Counted from the stretch's first letter, positions 27,884 to 38,225 are shown. The stretch is DNA of 64,000 nucleotides from Phoebastria nigripes (GCA_035582835.1 JAYKAV010002796.1:177078-241077), one strand, 5' to 3'. Numbers and translations: made by a program. Notes: generated from the sequence alone by a model not told the origin.

Positions 27884-28825
27884 TAGAATCATAGAATCAT
27901 TAAGGTTGGAAAAGACCTCTAAGATCATCAAGTCCAACCATCAACCCAACACCACCATGCTCACTAAACCATGTCCCTAAGCGCCTCATCTACACGTCTT
28001 TTAAATACTTCCAGGGATGCTGACTCCACCACTTCCCTGGGCAGCCTGTGCCAATGCTTAACCACTCTTTCAGTAAAGACATTTTTCCTAATGTCCAATC
28101 TAAACCTCCCCTGGCGCAACTTGAGGCCATTTCCTCTCGTCCTATCACTTAATACTCGGGAGAAGAGACCGACCCCCACCTCGCTGCAACCTCCTTTCAG
28201 GTAGTTGTAGAGCGCAATAAGGTCTCCCCTCAGCCTCCTCTTCTCCAGGCTAAACAGTCCCAGTTCCCTGAGCCACTCCTCGTAAGACTTGCTCTCCAGA
28301 CCCTTCACCAGCTTTGTTGCCCTCCTCTGGACACGCTCCAGCACCTCAATGTCCTTGTAGTGAGGGGCCCAAAACTGAACACAGTATTCGAGGCGCGGCC
28401 TCACCAGCACCNAGTACAGGGGCAGGATCACCTCCCTACTCCTGCTGGCCACACTATTTCTGACACAGGCCAGGATGCCGTTGGCCTTCTTGGCCACCTG
28501 GGCACACTGCCGGCTCATNTTCAGCCNGCTGTCAACCAGCGCCCCCAGGTCCTTTTCCGCCAGGCAGCTTTCCAGCCACTCTTCCCCCAGCCTGTAGCGT
28601 TGCATGGGGTTGTTGTGGCTGAAGTGCAGGACCCAGCACTTGGCCTTGTTGAATCTCATATAGTTGGCCTCAGCCCATTGATCCAGCCTGTCCAGGTCCC
28701 TCTGCAGAGCCTTCCTACCCTCGAGCAGATCGACACTCCCGCCCAACTTTTGGTGTCATCTGCAAACTTACTGAGGGAGCACTCAATCCCCTCATCCAGA
28801 TCGTTGATAAAGATATTGAACATCC
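27884..28825 (-). mobile_element. CR1 LINE, 5'-truncated, with near-complete 3' part of ORF2
   Basis: Read on the minus strand, the element begins inside the reverse transcriptase just before an FNIFINDLDEG-type stretch. It runs through the FADDTK box, which carries the catalytic Asp pair, then through the long C-terminal part of ORF2 to a stop at about 27964. It ends in the short CR1 3' UTR, which finishes with ATTCTATG-type repeats at 27884-27900. This 8-bp terminal repeat and the short 3' UTR are hallmarks of avian CR1. Three ambiguous bases (28412, 28519, 28527) lie inside. Like most CR1 copies it is truncated at the 5' end and cannot move by itself. The long open frame suggests a fairly young insertion compared with the other LINE relics in the window. 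Confidence 0.93.
27964..28820 (-). pseudogene. CR1 ORF2 fragment (reverse transcriptase C-terminus), frameshifted
   Basis: The frame 27964-28746 is open for about 260 codons and reads through typical CR1 blocks: [20 protein letters not shown], the region around [42 protein letters not shown], and a final ALRDMV before the stop. The upstream FNIFINDLDEG and FADDTK blocks (28749-28820) are in another frame. The break is at about 28745, right after FADDTK, where the run of A/G bases differs in length from the frame the family needs. The N-terminal endonuclease and most of the reverse transcriptase are missing, so no active enzyme can be made. Confidence 0.88.
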
Positions 28826-31800
28826 TACAGAAGGAAGGAGGATTCTTCAGAAAGGCTTCAAAGCTGCCTTGGTCACGTATCTGTTGAAAAAGACCAAACA
28901 AAAGCATCTCTTTCCCATGGTATCTTGTCCAAAAAATCTTTCCGGCTACACAACGGTAACTATATATAACTAGAATTAAAATGAAGGAGTCCCATTTACC
29001 GACTTAATTTCCTGAATAGCCCTTTGTTAAGAGCTGTGTGAAACCTGCCAGTTAGATTAATTGATGATTTTGGAAATCAACAGAATGGGCAGAACTATAT
29101 AGTAATTGTATATATTACTGTAAGTATATGAGGAAAATCATGATTCTGTAATATAAGTTACATTGTTCAAGTAAGTCTTACACAGCCATACAAGTAATGT
29201 TTCACTGCAGACATTCTTAACGTTAATCCATAACGGTACTAGCTGCAGTAAGAGAGGGGAAAAAAAACCACCCAGTTTGTAGCTATCCTATATCTCAGAC
29301 AGGGTGATATAACATAACATATGTTTTGAAATGATAAAGACTTCCAAGAATAAGACGCAGTTTCCAGAAAAATATTCATACACGCCCAAACAAAAGCAAA
29401 ATCCTGTAATAATTGAATAATTGCAGCTCTCTGTATCCAAGAAGTTAAAAAAAAAAATCCAGCCCAAACCAGCCCTTTTCAGTGGCTTAGCTGGTCAACA
29501 CTCTTATACACAAAGCCCAGTGCTCTTCCCTAAAACCTAAGAATTAATCAGCATTATGTAAGAGATTTTTATAACACACTAAAAATACATTGTGAATTCC
29601 TTTCCAGTGTTGGACTGAGAAGCTTTAAAGTACTGCCACCCCTTCATCCCCTTTTTTAACAAACACTGGATCTTCATTTCTGGTATTAGAAACTTAAATT
29701 TGTCTCAGTATTTGTGCCTCAAATCTCATTAATTACAATATTGGCCTCATGAGATACAACTGCTGCTGCTAAGAGCAATGTTTGTGCTCAAAATGATTGG
29801 AGCAAGGGCACAGATAAACAGATATTATACGTGTATAAACACTTTAAGAGAGAATTAATGACACATAAAACTTTGTAAGACTATTTGGATGTTTTCATGT
29901 GAATTTACCTGCTTACTAAGCAAACTTTTGTATCCATGGGATAACGTTTTGTTTGCGTGGTGCTGATAGATAATACACCATGATAGCATTCCTGCAAAGG
30001 CAGTGGTAACATTAGCCTGGCAAATCTACAGCAGAGTCCTATGAGTACCTTATTCCTTTTTGTGCTCTGTTTTTCATATGCATAATAAATAAGTACTAGC
30101 ACTATTTCTGTATTTTCCACTGAAGGATCTCTAAGCAAAATTACAGAGTCATCACCTGAATGTTAATGGTAGCCTGGGAACCAGACCTGTAAAGAGAGGG
30201 AGTTGTAACATTGTTGTTGGGGACAGAGCCAATCTGCTCGTGTCCGAGCATCCATCCCTGCCCTCCCAAAGTTCATTCCACTCTGCCCCAAATCACAATT
30301 TGATCTATGAACATGCAAGGCATTTGCAGTCCTTCAGACCAAAATAAATCACAAGAATGCAAATAAATTACATGAAAAACAGTAACAAAGCATTTTCAGC
30401 TGTGAAAATCTTGTCATGGAATGCGTATCCAAGGACATTACAGCAATCTCATCATTGCATTTTCAGGAAACACCTCAACATTGTTCTTTCCCAGAGCAAA
30501 ACTTTTCCCCATACAAGGCTGACACAACACTGACATAGCCATCTTCTCAAAATAACCCCCCACCCTTCAAACCACAAACAAATCAATCAAAACTATTGAG
30601 GCAAACAAAACAAGAGATTTCGCAGGTGAAAAAAAAAGAAGATGCAAAGATGACTGCCTTGCTCAGGAATGATTTCACCATTGTTATCAGTTTCATGTGA
30701 AAGCCATGCTGATAGTATGGCTGATGGGTGGCAGCATAAGTCCTTGAACAGGAGGTAGTCAACGTATCTGACAGGATGATAGCAGCTGTTCTACGAGGGC
30801 AAGCAAATATTTAGATGAAAATTGTACTCTGGATTACAATGCTGCTGTACCAAAGTAAGTGTCAACTATCCTTTGTGTGTTTGCCCAAGGATATCCATGT
30901 TCACTCTTTCCCTTCCCTCAGCAGCTCTTATTTTTTTGTATTTTACCCACAACCCAAGCCCTTCTTTGTTCTCTGTCCTGATTCTTTCTCTGCCTTTCTT
31001 TGTACCATTTTCTGCTACCTGTATTCACACTGAATGCAATCAGTGACATGGCTAGCCTCCACCTGAACTCCATGGTACAAGATATGTAAGCGTTGTTTGG
31101 TAGGAATGAAGGCAAAATACTTCCCTTTGGTTCATGCTTCATTAACGTGCCCTTCTCAGATTCTCTCCCTACAGTCTTTTCCCCTTTTTATCACCTAAAT
31201 TCACTGTGCATTGTTCTTGTACTTTGTTTCCTTTTTTTGTTCTCACCCATGGTCATTTTTGCCTCCTTCATTTCCCCTGTTAGCTTCTCCTACCCTTTCC
31301 CTCACTCCTTCCTTGCTCCTTTTCTCCTGCCATTTCCCACTTACTTTCTTCTCCCACCATAACCCACTGTTGCCACCTTGCTCATCGTTCTTCCTCTGGT
31401 TTCGCTGGTGTGACTTGGAAGTAAGCAGGAGCCTCGGTCCTGCCACGATGTGGAGGCCAGGGTGACCACTGCCAGCCGGCTGCATGGAAAGACGAATTTA
31501 CTTTTTTCACTAGACCCACTCCAACCACTGTCTCCCACTGACCTGTTAATACAAAAATATAGCAAAAGCCTGAGAGAGACAAACAACTTTGGCACAAAAT
31601 GGCTTTTGTTGCGGTACACATTAATCTGATGAATTATTGCAGCGAGTTGCAAAAGCAACTCACATCCCACACAACCCGCATCATGCTAGGGAACTGGCTA
31701 TGTGCAGCTACAAGCACCTCACACTCTTCAGCCTCTCACCCCTTCCTCTTGTCTCTGCTACTCCATCACTAATTTGTTCCAGTTGCTCATTAATACTCTC

Positions 31801-32379
31801 TTAATCCTCCCCCCCCCCAACAATTTCACCTCACCAACCGTTCCTTCGCTCTAGCAGCTCAAAATCCCGAAGATTTTTTTTCCTGCAGCTCCAACAATGA
31901 TAAACAGATGCTGGTGGTCTATGCCTCGTACAACTTCCCTCCTCGAATTTGGCGTGGTGCTTATTGTTCGTGACCTTTGCCTGCCAACACAATGGGGAGA
32001 TGGGTATATTAACAACCTGGCCTGACCAAAAAAGCGCTCCGACGGCTTGACATTAAGTACTAAAACCCCCTTGGGTTACACACGTGGGTAGGTTTACAAG
32101 ATTAGTCATACGTTTGTAAAGATAAGCAAGTATCAACATCTGCAAAATTTGGGATTATACTTCAGCAGCAAAGGCAAAAAAAAAATCCCGAGACCGGGGT
32201 ACTTCAAAAAAAGCAAGTAATAAACACTCCCAGTGGTTGCTCTCTTCCTATCATCTCTCTGGAGCACGCAATTATTTGCAATGTACCTTTAAAAAAATCA
32301 AAGCATTTCCTTGAATTTTCTTTAGACTATTTTTTTTTAAGCTTTTCTAAGACACAGTGTTTTGGTTCAGGAAATGTTT
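28826..32379. other. Proximal upstream region of SSBP2, no gene seen
   Basis: AT-rich to about 31 kb, then pyrimidine-rich (31211-31372), with a C10 run at 31809-31818 and a rising CpG content from about 31900. No exon of a divergent gene was recognised on the minus strand. Confidence 0.6.
31211..31372 (+). repeat. Pyrimidine-rich low-complexity stretch upstream of the promoter
   Basis: About 160 bases dominated by C and T on the plus strand, with many CTCC, TTCC and CTTT blocks, lie about 2 kb upstream of the SSBP2 start. The open frames here (Ser/Pro/Phe/Leu-rich) result from this composition and are not genes. Confidence 0.7.
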
Positions 32380-32742
32380 CCTCCCAGCCTCCAGTCGGCC
32401 AAGGCTGCTCTCGGCTCTAGCCCACGAGGCCCAAGTTACCCTTCGGCTAGGAGAGCCTGGACGTGTCTCTGCCGGGGAGCCCCCTCCACTCGGGGCTCGC
32501 CCTCCCGGGGCAGGGGAGGCTCTCTCGGCCCGTCCCGACCCTCCCTAGCGCTGCCGGGGGGGAAGGCTTTGACCTTCGGCGCTGAGGAAATGGGGGCGCC
32601 GGGCAGGTCTCCGCGGGAGGGGCCCGATCAGGGGTGGGGGGTGCTCGGAGAGGCGGCGGGGCAGGGAAAGGGGGGCAGATTTCAGACACTTCCCATTCCC
32701 CCCCAGCCCCCGACGGCGGGACGGGACGGGACGGGACGGCAG

Positions 32743-33177
32743 NNNNNNNNNNNNNNNNNNNNNNNNNNNNNNNNNNNNNNNNNNNNNNNNNNNNNNNNNN
32801 NNNNNNNNNNNNNNNNNNNNNNNNNNNNNNNNNNNNNNNNNNNNNNNNNNNNNNNNNNNNNNNNNNNNNNNNNNNNNNNNNNNNNNNNNNNNNNNNNNNN
32901 NNNNNNNNNNNNNNNNNNNNNNNNNNNNNNNNNNNNNNNNNNNNNNNNNNNNNNNNNNNNNNNNNNNNNNNNNNNNNNNNNNNNNNNNNNNNNNNNNNNN
33001 NNNNNNNNNNNNNNNNNNNNNNNNNNNNNNNNNNNNNNNNNNNNNNNNNNNNNNNNNNNNNNNNNNNNNNNNNNNNNNNNNNNNNNNNNNNNNNNNNNNN
33101 NNNNNNNNNNNNNNNNNNNNNNNNNNNNNNNNNNNNNNNNNNNNNNNNNNNNNNNNNNNNNNNNNNNNNNNNNNNNN
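32743..33177. other. Assembly gap (435 Ns) in the SSBP2 promoter
   Basis: A continuous run of N. Its left edge is a GGGAC-type tandem repeat (about 32717-32740) and its right edge is GC-rich sequence, so it probably marks GC-rich repetitive DNA that resisted sequencing. It lies 175 bp upstream of the start codon and may contain the transcription start. Its true size is not known from the sequence. Confidence 0.98.
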
Positions 33178-33249
33178 AGGAGGGAGCAGCCCGTCCGGGT
33201 CTGCGCCTGTCGATCACCGCGAGGGGGGCGTGCCCGCCCGCCCGTCCGT

Positions 33250-33254
33250 CCAAT
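33250..33254 (+). promoter_or_regulatory. CCAAT box (NF-Y-type site)
   Basis: A CCAATGG pentamer with good flanks sits about 100 bp upstream of the SSBP2 start codon inside the CpG island. NF-Y sites usually lie 60-100 bp upstream of the start of transcription, which would put the start around 33310-33350 and make the 5' UTR very short. If transcription starts inside the gap instead, the motif is untranslated leader and non-functional. Confidence 0.5.
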
Positions 33255-33312
33255 GGGATGTGTGTGTGGCGGCGTCTCCATGGTGACGGGGCTGTTCCCG
33301 GGGAGGCTGTGA
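33253..33312 (+). other. Candidate upstream ORF (19 codons) in the SSBP2 leader
   Basis: An ATG at 33253, inside the CCAATGG motif, opens a 19-codon frame ending with TGA at 33310-33312. Its stop overlaps the next ATG (33312), which starts a minimal Met-Gly-stop frame ending at 33320, 32 bases before the SSBP2 start codon. If the transcription start is upstream of 33253 these would be translated as uORFs and could dampen SSBP2 translation. If the start lies at about 33310-33350, the longer one is not transcribed at all. Confidence 0.25.
33274..33287. promoter_or_regulatory. RFX/X-box-like imperfect palindrome
   Basis: GTCTCCATGGTGAC is a 14-bp near-palindrome centred on CCATGG, close to the RFX-family pattern of GTNNCC half sites in inverted orientation. 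It lies 19 bp downstream of the CCAAT box. RFX and NF-Y are known to act together at some promoters. The call rests only on motif similarity. Confidence 0.35.
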
Positions 33313-33352
33313 TGGGTTGACAGGTGCGTGACAGTCGGAGCTCTCTGCAGGC

Positions 33353-33411
33353 ATGTACGGCAAAGGCAAGAGCAACAGCAGCGTCCCGTCCGACAGCCAG
33401 GCCAGGGAGAA
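33353..33411 (+). CDS. SSBP2: SSBP2 coding exon 1 (partial gene; N-terminal 19 codons plus 2 bases)
   Basis: The translation from the ATG at 33353 is MYGKGKSNSSVPSDSQARE, followed by AA and a GTGAGTAC donor at 33412, so the intron is phase 2 and the next exon should complete a Lys codon. The MYGKGKSNSS start separates SSBP2 from its paralogs as I recall them (SSBP3 starts MFAKGKG, SSBP4 MYAKGGKG), and all share the PSD-x-QAREK stretch. SSBP2 is a nuclear cofactor whose N-terminal LUFS domain forms oligomers, binds LDB1/CLIM and protects LDB1-LIM-homeodomain complexes from turnover. This exon supplies only the residues before the main LUFS helices. The start lies in a CpG island, as expected for a broadly expressed gene. 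The context at the ATG has G at -3 but T at +4, so it is moderate. Compared with the mammalian protein I remember (SNSSAVPSDSQ), one Ala codon is absent. The remaining exons lie beyond the window. Confidence 0.93.
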
Positions 33412-33832
33412 GTGAGTACAGCCCGCCGGGCCGCGCGGGCGGAACGCGCCTTAGGCGGGCGCCGACCCTGCGCGCAAAGTAACTTTCCTGCCGGCGGGCG
33501 GTGCGGGGCGGCGCGGGCGCGGGCGCGGCGGGAGGCCGGACGGACGGACGGACCGAGGGGGCCCGGCGCCGCCCGGGCCGGCGTGAGGGGGCGGGCGGCC
33601 GAGACCGCTCTGCCCAGGCGGGAGGGGCCGCGGAGGGGGGTCCCCGCGGCGGGACAGCGGCGNCCGGGCGAGGGGGCCGCCGCGGGGACCCCCTGCCTTT
33701 CGCGGCCGCTCCTCCGTGGGGCTGGCGGCCGAGCGGCGCCGGGCTCTCCCCCCCGCGCCGTCCGCGGGGCCCTCGGCGGGGCTCGGCGGCGCAAGGTGCC
33801 GGGACAACTTGGGTAACAAAGAGCCCGGGCCC

Positions 33833-33858
33833 GGGGACGGGGGGACGGGGGGCGGGGG
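33833..33858 (+). other. Strong G-quadruplex motif at the start of intron 1
   Basis: Four G runs of 4, 6, 6 and 5 bases are separated by loops of only 2, 2 and 1 bases, an almost ideal G-quadruplex pattern. It is on the non-template strand about 420 bp inside the intron, within a G-skewed part of the CpG island. That arrangement is known to favour R-loops behind the polymerase near CpG-island promoters. Confidence 0.7.
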
Positions 33859-34057
33859 CCGCCTCCCGCCGCTTCCCAACTCGCCGCCTCGCAACTTTTC
33901 CCCGGGACCGCGCAGCCCGGCGGCCCCGGCCCCGCGGCGCATTGTTCTCCGGGGCGGACGGCGGGGCGGGGAGGGGGGCGCCGCGCTCCGGCTCCCGCCC
34001 CGCCAGACAAAGGTGGTGCCGGGATGGGCACCCCCCGCTTTTGGGTGTTTTGTTTTG

Positions 34058-34202
34058 TTTTTTTTTTTTTTTTGGGGGGGTGCCGGTGCGCGGCGGGGCT
34101 GCCTCGCACCCCACGGCCTGAATCCGGCTGGTGCCGAAACAGCCTGCAAAAACTACTTTTTTTTTTTTTTTTTTCTCTCTTTTTTTTTTTTTTTTTTTTT
34201 TT
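34058..34202 (+). repeat. Cluster of long T tracts in early intron 1
   Basis: T16 (34058-34073) is followed by G7. Then T18 (34157-34174), a short CTCTC spacer and T23 (34180-34202) occur within 150 bp. They sit inside otherwise GC-rich island DNA. They could be tails of very old retrotransposed sequence or simple slippage products. Run lengths are the least reliable part of a draft assembly. Confidence 0.8.
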
Positions 34203-35802
34203 CCGCGAATAAAATCTGCAGCTGAACCGCGCGAGGGCTCCTTGATTTTTCTCTCCCCTCCCCGTCTAAACGCACGGCTCTTGGGAGCGGGGAGAGACCG
34301 ACGGCGCCCGCGGGAAGCGGCGCGGAGCGGGCCCCCGTGCAGCAGCTGCCCGGCGGGATGCGGCGGGGCGGCCAGCGGCCCCGGCGGGTTGGGGGTGCCT
34401 GCCTCCCCGAGCCCTGCGCTGCGCTGAGGGCAGGCGGGAAAGAACTGGGGAGGAAAACGAGTTTTTGGGATGGACGGCGTCTCGTTAAGTTGTCTGTAGT
34501 GGCAGCTCCTTGGCGTTGCTGAGGCCGGTTTGGCACGGGGAGGAGGCGGCGGTGTGAAGGGGGAGGAAAGGCCCGTGTGAGGGGGAGGAGGAAGCGATCG
34601 AAGGTGGCAGCAGCCTGGGGAAGGTCGGGGCAAGGCTGCTGAGAGGGTCCGGAGATGGAGACCTCCGGCCAGAAACCGGGTTTGCACCTCTCTGCTGCAA
34701 AAATCGCATCGCTCCAGAATTGCGTTTAACATCAGGCTCAGCACTCCAGGCACGGCTGATGAGTTTCCCTTCAGGCAGTTTGTCTTGAACCTTCACCTAA
34801 AAGTTTTTTTTTGTTGGTTTGTTTCCCCCCCTCCCCCCCCCGCCCCCCCAGTATTTTAGAGACTTCCTAATTCCAGAGGCTGGCATGCATGCTTCCTGGA
34901 GCAGCATCAGGCCAGGCATCCCTTGTTGCTACCGGAGAGGGAGATGCTAGGAGAAATTTAAAGTGTTGTTATGTTTGGGAATTTCGCATGTAACTTTGCA
35001 GTGGAAAGGTAGAGGAAGACAGAGGCAGCACTGACATGAAATGTTAATTGCTGAGGTGGAGTGGGAGACACAACTTGGGCACTAAAATCTAATCAACTAG
35101 TGGCACTTCATACTCCCAGCATAGGAATCATTTTAAAAATAATTGCTTAAGTGGCTAGTGGAAGCCTTGTTTATTTGGTATAGCAAAATTATACAATTAA
35201 ACCATTTTCTTGTGCTACATAGTTGCTGGTGTTTGTCAATACAGTTGGTAAGTTCCTGAAGGACACAATAGGATCACCCTGTGGGACTAGATAAAACAAA
35301 TCTATAGGGCTGCTGTTTGTTGGATCAGATGAAGATCATGTTCTTTTCTTCTTTGCAGAAGCTACCCAATACAAGCCACACACACAACTGTTCTGGTCCT
35401 AGGGCTGAAACTTTAAACTGTTTTTTAAGTCGTCTTCTTTCACTGTAGCTGATTTTTCTTCTGGATTCTTGCTGCCATAAAGCACATAATATTTCATGCG
35501 GTATGAAAATGCTTAATAATTTTCAGGGCAAGCCTGCCAAACTGACCTATTGCCAAGTAGCAACTGCCCTCCTAAGTAAAGTTATGGGGGGCCTGCTAGA
35601 TGGTGCTGTTTCATCTAAATACACTTTGTCTCCCACTCATTATAACTAACAGCTGGAAATGTGAATTCCTCATGTATAGATTATTTTATGCAAAACACTG
35701 AAATGGATTGTTCTTAAATCATGGACTTGACAGATCCGTAACTCCTTGGTACTTACGGATAAACACAACTGGGAATCTAGAAACACCTTCTTCCTCTCTC
35801 AT

Positions 35803-35804
<2 letters not shown>

Positions 35805-35833
<29 letters not shown>

Positions 35834-35873
35834 AAAACCTTCATTTCCTTTAAAAAAAAAAAAAAAAAAAAAA
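35805..35873 (+). repeat. Poly-C (24) followed by poly-A (22)
   Basis: An uninterrupted run of 24 C (35805-35828) is followed after 23 bases by 22 A (35852-35873) and an A-rich tail. Such long C runs are rare and easily miscounted. They may form i-motif or quadruplex structures on opposite strands. Confidence 0.85.
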
Positions 35874-38170
35874 GGAAAAAGAAAAAGCCTAAAGACTGGG
35901 TTTATGGCTGTGGAATGCCATTATATAGTCCACATTCCAGATTTTTTTGTATTACATCTTTTCAAATTTCTTCTTAGTAGATCAGATCACATCATTGCCA
36001 TTTTCATATGCTTTCTTTCTGACATTCAAAAACCTGTGATTACATTTTTTTTTCCACTTTCTTATGACATTGTTGTACAGCCATGCAATGCTTCTCCCAA
36101 GGTGATGCATGACTTCTTGTTCTGCTCAGAAAAGTTGCCATCAATTAAATATCTCTACAAAGATACAGCTCTGACTTCTACATGAGATTGTGTTAATTTG
36201 AAAACCACAGAGAAAATATATATGTTTGACTGATACATAAGTATTTATTTAATCAAGAAGAACAGGATTATAATTATGTTTAATTTGAAAGTTTTTTAGA
36301 ACAGAACATGTAACTTAACTCTATCATGTCTCCTCAAGGTTTTAAGTATCTAAAATGTGTAGCCAGTAACCAATCTCCGAAATATACTTGTAATAATTAA
36401 AGAAATACATTTTTTTAAAATAATACACTGCCTCAGGTTTGGACGGCCTAATTATATGGAACATGTTTCTTCCCCGTGAGGATGTGTGCCAGTGGCAGGA
36501 CTAGGGTGTGAAAAGAGTATTTATCAAGTGTGGAAAAGATGTGTGTTGTTCAGATGTTGTTTGTAGTCAAGGATGAGATATGTTTTATGGACCAGTCCCA
36601 TGCCAAATATGTTTGTAGCGTGGTATTTCACTATATGCTGTCTTTAATATTTATGTCCTTTGAGGTTATGTAATTTCTATTAAAATGAACAAGTTTTGCA
36701 AGTCATTTATAGTAGCCCTTGGCAAATTTTCAGTTCCAAAGATGGCATTCGTCTTACAGTCTTTCCCTTTGTCCCTTCTGCCTGACCTTCGGGGTAAATT
36801 ATCTGTATTATGTAGCTTAACAACACATGTGAAGTGTGTATAGATGAATTTGTGAAAATTAATACCTAATTCTATGCCAGAGAGGTACAGTACAGCACAG
36901 CTAGATAAAACACTAAAAATGAAGGTACATGATACCTGTGAGGCGCAAAGAAGATGAAGAGAGAAAAATCACAAGTGGTGGTGTGTCCCTTCCTCCTGTT
37001 CTAGAACAGCTGTAACTTAATTTTGGGTTCAGGCCATCCCTATTGCATAAAGGACGGGAAAGTTGTATTAAATAGCAGCTCTTCCACCACTCGTGCTGTG
37101 CCGGGGCCAAATAAGGCTCATGTACATTGTAAAAGGAAAAAGACTAAAATTTTTCTAAATATCCTCTTTTGTTACCTCTTCACAGCAAATGTATCTTTTT
37201 TGATTTTTTTCCTTACTCCTTAAAATTGGATTAATTCAGATTAGGAGCTTGGACCTGCTGACATCTCATTGAATGGTGAAACTCTGTAAACTTTTAATCT
37301 TGGAGAAAGAAGGACCAGACTATACAAATTTTATGTAGCTTTTCAAACAGCACTTTTACAGGCCTTTGCAAATGGAAGTCTCTATGTATATATAAATAAT
37401 GTTTTAAGCCAGAAAATGTGTGTAGAAAAATAGTTTAAAAAGAACATATATCATAAGGAAAACTGAATTCTGTAGGGATTACGTGTTTTGTGTTCAGTTG
37501 TCTTGATCTTTCAGTGGTCTTCTAAAGTAGTGTTTTTCCTAAGATGCCCTTACCTTGCTGGGGCTCAGCAGACATGCAAATTTTGTTTAAAAGCTGACCG
37601 GGTGACTAGAGACTGTGATTTACTTTGATATAAAAGGATGCATGATCAAAATAACAACATAGAAGCAAGCATTAGAGTCAGTTATTGATTGATTTTCAGC
37701 TTGGTGTGGGAGAGGATGTAGAGAAAGTGAGAATACTTGATTGCTGCTATCATGGTATTCTTGCTCCATTTTTTTGCATGACTCTAGTTGTAAATGTCTC
37801 ATAAGTTTGATCTCAGCCAGTTGGTCACATGGAAGGAGATGGGCGTTTTTCTTCTCCACTTTGCTGCTGCTGTGAAGAAGAAAGAAGATGTCTCCTTTGT
37901 TGTTTCTCCTCAAGTCTGTTATGGGTGGTTGGCTGTTCAGATGTTCGCTCCTTTACATGAGTGGTGTGGGTGCCTGCCTTGATAGATCTCTCTTCCCAAG
38001 TGGGAAAGCGGAGTGAAATTTACACAACTTCTGTAATTTTCTTGTTGATGCCAACAGGGTTCTCTGTAAATAGAGGAAAACTCACCAATGCTTTCCTCAT
38101 TTGATTCTGCTGCTGTTTAGGAAAACAGATTTCTGAGGGCTTTTGAGGATTTGTGGATTTCTAGAGATAG

Positions 38171-38225
38171 GTTTTTGGGGGTTTTTTGGGGGTGTGTGTG
38201 TGTTTGTTTGTTTGTTTGTTTGTTT
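38171..38225 (+). repeat. G/T-rich simple repeat including (TTTG)n
   Basis: T and G5 blocks alternate, then there is a short (TG)n, then about five TTTG units. It is a low-complexity tract on the sense strand of the intron. Confidence 0.9.

Larger units (their letters stand above)
32380..34500 (+). promoter_or_regulatory. SSBP2: CpG-island promoter of SSBP2
   Basis: Base composition changes abruptly from AT-rich to very GC- and CpG-rich at about 32380 and falls back after about 34500. The island surrounds exon 1 (33353-33411). No TATA box is visible near the start. It holds a CCAAT box (33250-33254), an RFX-like palindrome (33274-33287) and GC boxes of the GGGGCGGGG type (33963-33971, and 33586-33597 nearby). 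This is the usual architecture of a dispersed-start CpG-island promoter. An assembly gap (32743-33177) removes part of the likely core or 5' UTR, so the transcription start cannot be placed. The long frames that appear open on both strands here come from stop-poor GC sequence and the Ns, and are not genes. Confidence 0.85.

Noticed and set aside
31211..31485. Ser/Pro/Leu/Phe-rich and opposite Lys/Glu/Gly-rich frames
   Set aside because: Direct translation products of a pyrimidine-rich tract, without start context, domain or splice signals.
33323..33350. CAG|GTGCGTG donor-like and CTCTCTGCAG acceptor-like sites just before the SSBP2 ATG
   Set aside because: They would enclose an intron of only about 28 bases, too short for vertebrate splicing.
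32362..34427. Plus-strand long frames in the CpG island
   Set aside because: They have the same composition and gap artefact. Only the 59-bp segment at 33353-33411 matches a known protein.
32447..34753. Very long minus-strand open frames (768, 475 and 232 codons) across the CpG island
   Set aside because: They run through 435 Ns and GC-rich, stop-poor DNA, with Pro/Arg/Ala/Gly-rich low-complexity translations and homopolymer Lys runs from T tracts. No domain is present.
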